From: Pycnopodia helianthoides
Lineage: Eukaryota; Echinodermata; Asteroidea; Forcipulatida; Asteriidae
Direction of reading: 5' to 3'
DNA: 64,000 bases
NCBI GenBank assembly: GCA_032158295.1
Contig: CM063260.1
Coordinates: forward strand, 14,100,452-14,164,451
The translations under genes and the position numbers were made by a program. Shown here one piece after another: positions 57,875 to 64,000 of this stretch (its first letter is position 1; the number at the start of each line of letters is the position of its first letter). The notes below the pieces were generated by a model. That model saw nothing but the letters and a program-made list of their open reading frames with translations, searched no databases and was not told where the DNA came from.

Positions 57875-59895
57875 ATGACCATGTCTCGAGAGTGTTGGTT
57901 GTTGCATCTACTTCTTGTGTGGTGCTCTCTGGAACAAACATGTTTACTTACATGTGTCAATGCACAGAATGTGACAATCCTTCAGGTAACACCAGCAGAG
58001 GGTGATCCTGTAGAGGGTAACGAAGTGAAACTACGATGTCAAGCTACTAACTTGGTGGCAGGTTATATCATTGAGTGGACGAGGACCGTGGATGCTCAGG
58101 AGGTATCAATACCCTGGAATGAAGTGAGTTTGGATTCGAGATACACGCTTGATGTAACGTCGTCTGAGGCACAACATCAGTATGAGACACTTACGTTTAA
58201 TGCTACCAAGGAGGACACAGGAGTGAGTTACGGTTGCCGAGTGAGGGACTCTGTTCAACCGACTAGCACTATAGTGGCAGAAGCACAAACCGTCTCTTTT
58301 ACAGTGCTCTACTTCCCATCTGCAATGTACCCCAGCTGCTTCCCTGATGGTCCTATCACTGTACAAGAAGGAACGACAGTAAACATGAGCTGCACTACTG
58401 AGATAGGAAACCCAGCAGTCCAGATACAGATTCTTAAGAATAGTACTATCTATGAATGGACGTATAGAGGAGACAGTAAAGAAAAAATGAGATCATTACA
58501 GCTAATGGTTACTGCAGCTGATGACGAGGGTTCTTATGAATGTAAAATCAACCCGGGCACAAACTCAACACCATTCACAGGAATGGAAAGGTCATGTACG
58601 ATTGGACCAATAACTGTTGGTCCTATGGCAACCGATAATACTTCCACAGAGAGTCCAATAACCGCGTCATCAGATACGTCAAACATACACTCAACTACAC
58701 CCGATACTGAAGAAAATACAGCCGGCCTGATGATATGACGACCACCGTGAGTCCAACGACAACTTCTTTTCCTATTGCAATCATAGCAGGAGCTGCAGGA
58801 GGAGGTGGCTTCTTAATTGTCTTAATAATCATCTTATTGATACTCTACATATGTAAATGTGGATGCTTTAAGAAAGACAAACAAGATCCTTCATTGTTGC
58901 AAACTAATTTACCACTCACTGAGTCAAATGGTAACCACAAGCCATCATGGGAAAAACAATCAGGTTTCATCAAACAAGACGTGGAAGAAATGAGAGAAAA
59001 AAAACCTTTCCCAGGCTTCATCCAAATACCTCAGACGGAGGATGCACTAGAGACGAAGGAGATGGAGACTCCTGCTGGAGAAGATGTAATGTATGCCCAA
59101 CCATGGAAGAAGTCGACTTTCAAAGAACAGAATAAAGATGGTGACAATTATCACCCTCAAGGAATTGACGCATCATGTGTTGATGCCGAGGATGCAGGAG
59201 TAGAGTCAGATGAAACAGTTGATATGAGTTCACCCGTGTACGGTAAGGTACAGAAAATCAAAAACAAACCACAAGTAAACAAAGAAGCGAAGATGTCTGA
59301 AGCTGATAATGCTGAGCTATGGCTAAGCACCGACCCATCAGCCTATGACCCGGTACTCAATGAAGACAGATATACAGAGATGCCTAATCTGGCTGACATT
59401 GATCCGGGTTTAAAACCAACAGCTATTGTCAAGCCAATCGTTTACCAAACCATCTCTAACCCTGAAGACGATCTTCAATCCTCACCCCACAGCAACGATG
59501 GAGCTTCTCCTAGTGTTGAGAATAAGCCAAATATCAAGAAGTTTAAACCCAAGGATCGGTCCGAGAGCCAGCCACCGAGAGGTGATTCCAATCCAGCCAG
59601 ATCACCATCTCAACCCATCGCATCGACACCACCTTCCTCAACAGAGCCACCACAATCGCCTGATGACCGGTCACCTCCTATTGAGCAACATGGAAACACA
59701 CCTCAAGATGATCACAATGAGGAGGCGCGATATGCTGAGGTATCACACATTCACGCGAAACCTCATGAGGCTGTTACACCAGATGATCATCATGACATTA
59801 CGTACGCTGAGCTGGATTTAAACCCACCGTCATCAGACGCGCTGCCTCAGCCACAGGACGATCAGACACTGTACGCTAGCATTGCCATGGAGTAG
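57875..59895 (+). pseudogene. IgR10: E-type inhibitory Ig receptor split by one frameshift
   Basis: ORF 1 (57875-58738) encodes signal peptide, Ig1 (C55, W68, C121) and Ig2 (C173, W195, C223; extra pair C155 and C241) and ends in the stalk. One base is missing near 58724 (GCCGGCCTG against GCCTGGCCTG in IgR11), so it ends at a TGA overlapping the ATG of ORF 2 (58735-59895, 386 codons). ORF 2 has the glycine-rich TM (13-40) and a long tail with Y120 (YAQP), Y169 (YGKV), Y213 (YTEM, PI3K pattern), Y237 (IVYQTI, ITIM form), a KKFKPKDR basic patch, proline-rich SH3-type stretches, Y333 (YAEV), Y357 (ITYAEL, ITIM) and Y380 (TLYASI, ITSM form). Only this single base separates it from a complete receptor of about 670 residues. 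It is a recent pseudogene, a null allele or an assembly error. Confidence 0.8.
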
Positions 59896-62869
59896 TTAAT
59901 GTATAAAGTGGTCCACCTTGTCAAATTTATGAATTCAACATTAAACACATCCACCTGTCGGGGTTGTGGTGATCACGGTAAAACGAAATACAAGTGAAGT
60001 GAAATACTTGAAATAGAACTTTTATGCACTGTACAAATTTCCGGGTCAGAATTGACCTGGATCCGGGTCCCGTTGGGCCTCACCGTTTTGGGGTCAGTTT
60101 GACAAGGATTTTTTAAAATTATTTTTTTAAATGAGATATCGCCTAACTCACAAGGCCGAACGGCCACTCAAGGTGAAGGCTACACTTAACTGATTTGGGC
60201 TGTTGACCCAAATCAACTGACACCAGAGGCACGTTGCCACTTACTCCTGGGGCTGAAACAGGGTTATACCCGTTACAGTCCGTAAGGATGTAGGCATGGG
60301 TATCATCCACTGGGAGCCTGGCTGGTAGAGCAGAATGCACTACCTTTCCCAAAGGAATGTGTTATTTTGACCCAGATGGGTCAAAATAAAACAGAATCTG
60401 TGTTAAAATCCCGAGTCAGCCTGACCCGGAAGTGAGTGGTCAGGCCCATGAGGACCTAGACTTGACTCAAGTTCCAATCCCGTGCCATCCCCAGAAAACT
60501 ATCGTTTTGTGATGGTCTGCATTTCCTAACCTGTTCCGCACGGGACCACATTTTTGACGGCGAGCGCGCACTGCTATACGGGTTGTTTGCTAGTTGGCGG
60601 GATATGCTTAGGGACCCCTCACACGAGAACGGGACTTGAATCAAGTCTAATGAGGACCCGGAATCCGGCACAAATCTGACCGGGATATTTTAGAATGTAG
60701 TGTGGCTAAGAAGAAAATAACACTTGATGTAAATAGGCTGACCTGTCGACTTCATGTCAACTCAAACTATTTCTATTTTTTGAATGATTTGCTTTATGAT
60801 AATGAAAATATCATTCATTCAAATCTGATTTCTACAGAAATAGTATATAAAAATTGACTAAAACCAATTCTGATATTACATTTTGATAAAACACCTGTTT
60901 TGTTTTGTTAATTATATTTCTTTCAAAATGTACGTGAATTATTACATGAGATTGGGAACGAACTACTGTAGTTGTTTATAGTATTAGCATGTTACACATT
61001 GTATCATGCTAGCTTGCGCTTCAAAAACATAATACATAAAAATAATCATAATGTAGACTGTATAGACTTTAACTACGACAAATATGGACGTATACGATAA
61101 AATTTACTATTTGGGATTGCTCAACACAAGCTAATGCTTGTCGCTAATATGATTATTACTTTCTGTGATTTCAATTGTCACGACTAAGAGGAAGTATATG
61201 AAATCAATGTTACTGTAGGCTTTACAGAAATGGCCAATTGAATTGACTGTGTCTACTGAACTGTTTGCCTACCGTACTAAATGGGACAATACATCAATGG
61301 TCTGAAAGAAGAACTTATCCAAACCCCTACTTCATTTAATAATACCATGCAACCTATATTCTGTAAATATTCGTTCAATTCAGTTGTTACGCGTCTGTAG
61401 AAACAACGAAAAAGACAGGGACTTTGTGCATTAACGTGCTTATTTTGATTGCTATAATCAAAATGAGCTACTGTGATTTGAGTGGTCCTCAAATGCCCCC
61501 CACCACCACCTAGTTTTACTTGATTTTGGCTGATACTATATACTTTCTCAATTAAGGATTGAAACTTGATTAAACTTTATAATAATTGATCGTTTATTTT
61601 GAAATTTGTATAAATATAGATTTCTTCTTCAAATAACACGAGTTCTGTGATTTGTCTTAAACTATTACCAGAATATATCGTTTATACTCATCCACAGCTT
61701 GTAGCTGGAATAGACAAAATATAACCTAGAAACTATGCCACCAAGCAACGTGGGAAAACAGTCCTACAGTACCTCTTTTCAATGTGTAACATATTAAAGT
61801 ACAGCCAAACAAATGCAAAAATCACGCAATTCTTTGAGTTACAATTCAATAGTTTTCTATATGTCTGGGTTTTGAAAGGTCTTATAAATTAAGGGTATTT
61901 CCCTAAAAAGCCTCGTTCTTAGGCATGCATAATATTGGCATTATTGCAGTTCACGAAGCTTTTATGTGCGGGTTTGAAATGCTCTGATTTGATATCAGCT
62001 TAATTCATACACAACATCTACACGCTCAAAACGCCCCGGAATGGAAATATTTACAATTCCATTTCACTCGCCTTTGCCATGTGAAATAAAAAAAGACATA
62101 TTTCACCGAGTGATTACATTCTGCGACAACGCATGAACGAAATGCATTTAATAATTTTTATATTTACACACACACACATAGATCCTAGTCATTTGAGTTT
62201 TGTTTCACACAATAAACACAAAATAGAAACGGAAACTCGATTTAAATGCGTAAACATGCCCACACCTTAGGCCTACATTATTTTACACACAAAAACTGTA
62301 CTAATGAAAAAAGAACAAATAACAAAGTATAGTAGATAAATACAAAAAATAGACCTTTAGTTGTCTGAAGTTTACAAATTACCACGTCAAATATTCATTT
62401 GACACTGCAAGAAAAATCGATCGGGAACTCTAAAAGCGCGAGAATCTCCTCCATAAAAAAAACCAGTGGAACGCTATAATAGTCTAAATACTACAATACT
62501 GATATTTCAACACAGAGAAAAAACTATTTAAAAAATGGTATAAATCCACACCAATAAAAGTGAAACTGTTCAAGGATCTTATTGAGTCATTTAATTCAAA
62601 AAGAACTAACGAACTATTGACCCATGACCTGACCTGCCGAGTTCACAGAGAACGAGCGCGTCTACTTCAAGTTGTGTACGATTCCTGTCGATACAAATCA
62701 CACGGCATGACAGGCGAATAAACCCGGGAATGGGAACAGCAATAGTATACCATAAAAAAAGGCTACATGCAATGGTTGGAAGTCAATTGAGGAAATATTT
62801 GCTAGCAGTGGACACTTAATTTCATGCTTGATACGAATCTGATCGAAGTGATTTCTAACTGTTATAATT
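59896..62869. other. Spacer between IgR10 and IgR11 (5-kb unit)
   Basis: No supportable gene. Near-identical to 54893-57874 with a few small indels. DR1-type site at 62618-62630. Confidence 0.7.
62618..62630 (+). promoter_or_regulatory. DR1-type nuclear-receptor site upstream of IgR11
   Basis: TGACCCATGACCT, 252 bases before the ATG. The only change from the other two copies is in the spacer base, so both half-sites are kept. Confidence 0.45.
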
Positions 62870-64000
62870 ATGACCATGTCTCGAGAGTGTTGGTTGTTGC
62901 ATCTACTTCTTGTGTGGTGCTCTCTGGAACGTACATGTTTACTTACATGTGTCAATGCACAGAATGTGACTATCCTTCAGGTAACACCAGCAGAGGGTGA
63001 TCCTGTAGAGGGTAACGAAGTGCGACTATTATGTCAAGCTATTAACGTGACGATGTCAGGTTATATCATCGAGTGGACGAGGATCGTGGACGCTCAGCAG
63101 GAGGTATCACTAGCTCGGAATGGAAAGAGTGTAGATCCGAGATACACGCTTTTTGAACAAGAATCGTCTTGGGCTCAAAATAAGATGGAGATACTTTCTT
63201 TTAATGCTACCAAGGAGGACACAGTAGTGAGTTACGGTTGCCGAGTGAGGGACTCTGTTGAACTGAATAGCACTATATTGGAAGACGCACAAACCATCTC
63301 TTTTACAGTGCTTTACTTCCCATCTGCAATGTACCCCATCTGCATCCCTGCTGGTCCTATCACTGTACAAGAAGGAACCACAGTAAACATGAGCTGCACT
63401 ACTGAGATAGGAAACCCAGCAGTCCAGATACAGATTCTTAAGAATAGTACTATCTATGAATGGACGTATAGAGGAGACAGTAAAGAAAAAATGAGATCAT
63501 TACAGCTAATGGTTACTGCAGCTGATGACGAGGGTTCTTATGAATGTAAAATCAACCCGGGCACAAACTCAACACCATTCACAGGAATGGAAAGGTCATG
63601 TACGATGGGACCAATAACTGTTGGTCCCATGACATCCACGTCACCAGATACGTCAAACATACACTCAACTACACCCGATACTGAAGAAAGTACAGCCTGG
63701 CCTGATGATATGACGACAACCGTGAGTCCAACGACAACTTCTTTCCCTCTTGCCATCATAGCAGGAGCTGCAGGAGGAGGTGGCTTCGTAATCGTCTTAA
63801 TAATCATCTTATTGATACTCTACATATGTAAATGTGGATGCTTTAAGAAAGACAAACAAGATCCTTCATTGTTGCAAACTAATTTACCACTCACTGAGTC
63901 AAATGATAACCACAAGCCACCATGGGAAAAACAATCAGGTTTCATCAATCAAGACGTGGAAGAAATGAGAGAAAAAAACCCTTTTCCAGGCTTCATCCAA
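62870..64000 (+). CDS. IgR11: E-type inhibitory Ig receptor, intact but cut by the window end
   Basis: Open for all 377 codons from the ATG to the last base, with no stop. Signal peptide MTMSRECWLLHLLLVWC; Ig1 with VRLLCQA, IIEWTR and VSYGCRV; hinge YFPSAMYPICIPAG; Ig2 with NMSCTTE, YEWTY and SYECK; RSCTMGP; an S/T-rich stalk reading ESTAWPDDMTTTVSP straight into the TM SFPLAIIAGAAGGGGF; then KCGCFKKDKQ and the start of the long tail. It therefore shows the correct frame across the junction that is broken in IgR9 and IgR10. Ig1 differs from IgR10 by many replacements around residues 60-105 (for example NVTMSGYII and FEQESSWAQNKME), while Ig2 is almost identical. The ITIM/ITSM end is expected beyond the window. 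Confidence 0.88.
   Translation, partial: MTMSRECWLLHLLLVWCSLERTCLLTCVNAQNVTILQVTPAEGDPVEGNEVRLLCQAINVTMSGYIIEWTRIVDAQQEVSLARNGKSVDPRYTLFEQESSWAQNKMEILSFNATKEDTVVSYGCRVRDSVELNSTILEDAQTISFTVLYFPSAMYPICIPAGPITVQEGTTVNMSCTTEIGNPAVQIQILKNSTIYEWTYRGDSKEKMRSLQLMVTAADDEGSYECKINPGTNSTPFTGMERSCTMGPITVGPMTSTSPDTSNIHSTTPDTEESTAWPDDMTTTVSPTTTSFPLAIIAGAAGGGGFVIVLIIILLILYICKCGCFKKDKQDPSLLQTNLPLTESNDNHKPPWEKQSGFINQDVEEMREKNPFPGFIQ

Overview
This window is eukaryotic nuclear DNA: AT-rich, spliced genes with consensus GT/AG borders, long introns and intergenic gaps, microsatellites, tRNA-derived SINEs and many foldback MITEs. The gene content (a C1orf50/DUF2452 homologue, a TNFR-like receptor and a large family of Ig-domain receptors with ITIM-type tails) and the repeat style suggest a marine invertebrate deuterostome. 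An echinoderm, perhaps a sea star, is my best guess; it is an inference, not proof.

Layout. 1-1570 holds the last two coding exons of a C1orf50-like gene (+). 5237-15946 holds a multi-exon type I receptor (+) with a TNFR-like Cys-rich exon, one TM exon, and two possible C-termini: a short tail ending at 10469, or a chain of symmetric phase-1 micro-exons leading to a terminal exon ending ESTV, a class I PDZ ligand form. Two of those micro-exons sit in a 1,375-bp tandem duplication. 15947-18977 is non-coding and carries several MITEs.

From 18978 to the right edge there is a head-to-tail array of 11 copies (IgR1-IgR11, all +) of a two-Ig-domain, single-pass receptor family whose whole coding region lies in one exon. 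The array is built from three tandem periods: about 2.5 kb (18.98-23.95 kb), about 8.1 kb (23.95-48.2 kb) and about 5.0 kb (52.8 kb to the edge). IgR2 and IgR8 are fully open and IgR11 is open up to the window end. IgR7 and IgR10 carry one or two disabling changes. IgR1, 3, 4, 5, 6 and 9 are decayed. This is birth-and-death evolution in progress.

Ectodomains fall into four groups, here called A/B, C, D and E, and tails into two. The short tail has YMEL, YMEP, TSYEAV and YQNI motifs (Grb2-, Crk- and ITSM/ITAM-like). The long tail has several YxxM, YxxV and YxxI motifs and ends in an ITIM plus an ITSM-like motif (YADLDL or YAELDL, then TLYASI), strikingly like vertebrate SIRP/Siglec inhibitory tails. 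Nearly identical ectodomains are attached to both tails, the hallmark of activating/inhibitory paired receptors such as SIRP, LILR and KIR. Unrelated ectodomains also share the short tail, so halves appear to be swapped within one exon by unequal crossing-over or gene conversion.

The main candidate for an undescribed system is therefore this intronless, rapidly rearranging paired-receptor cluster next to a TNFR-like gene. I cannot test expression, ligands or true orthology from sequence alone.
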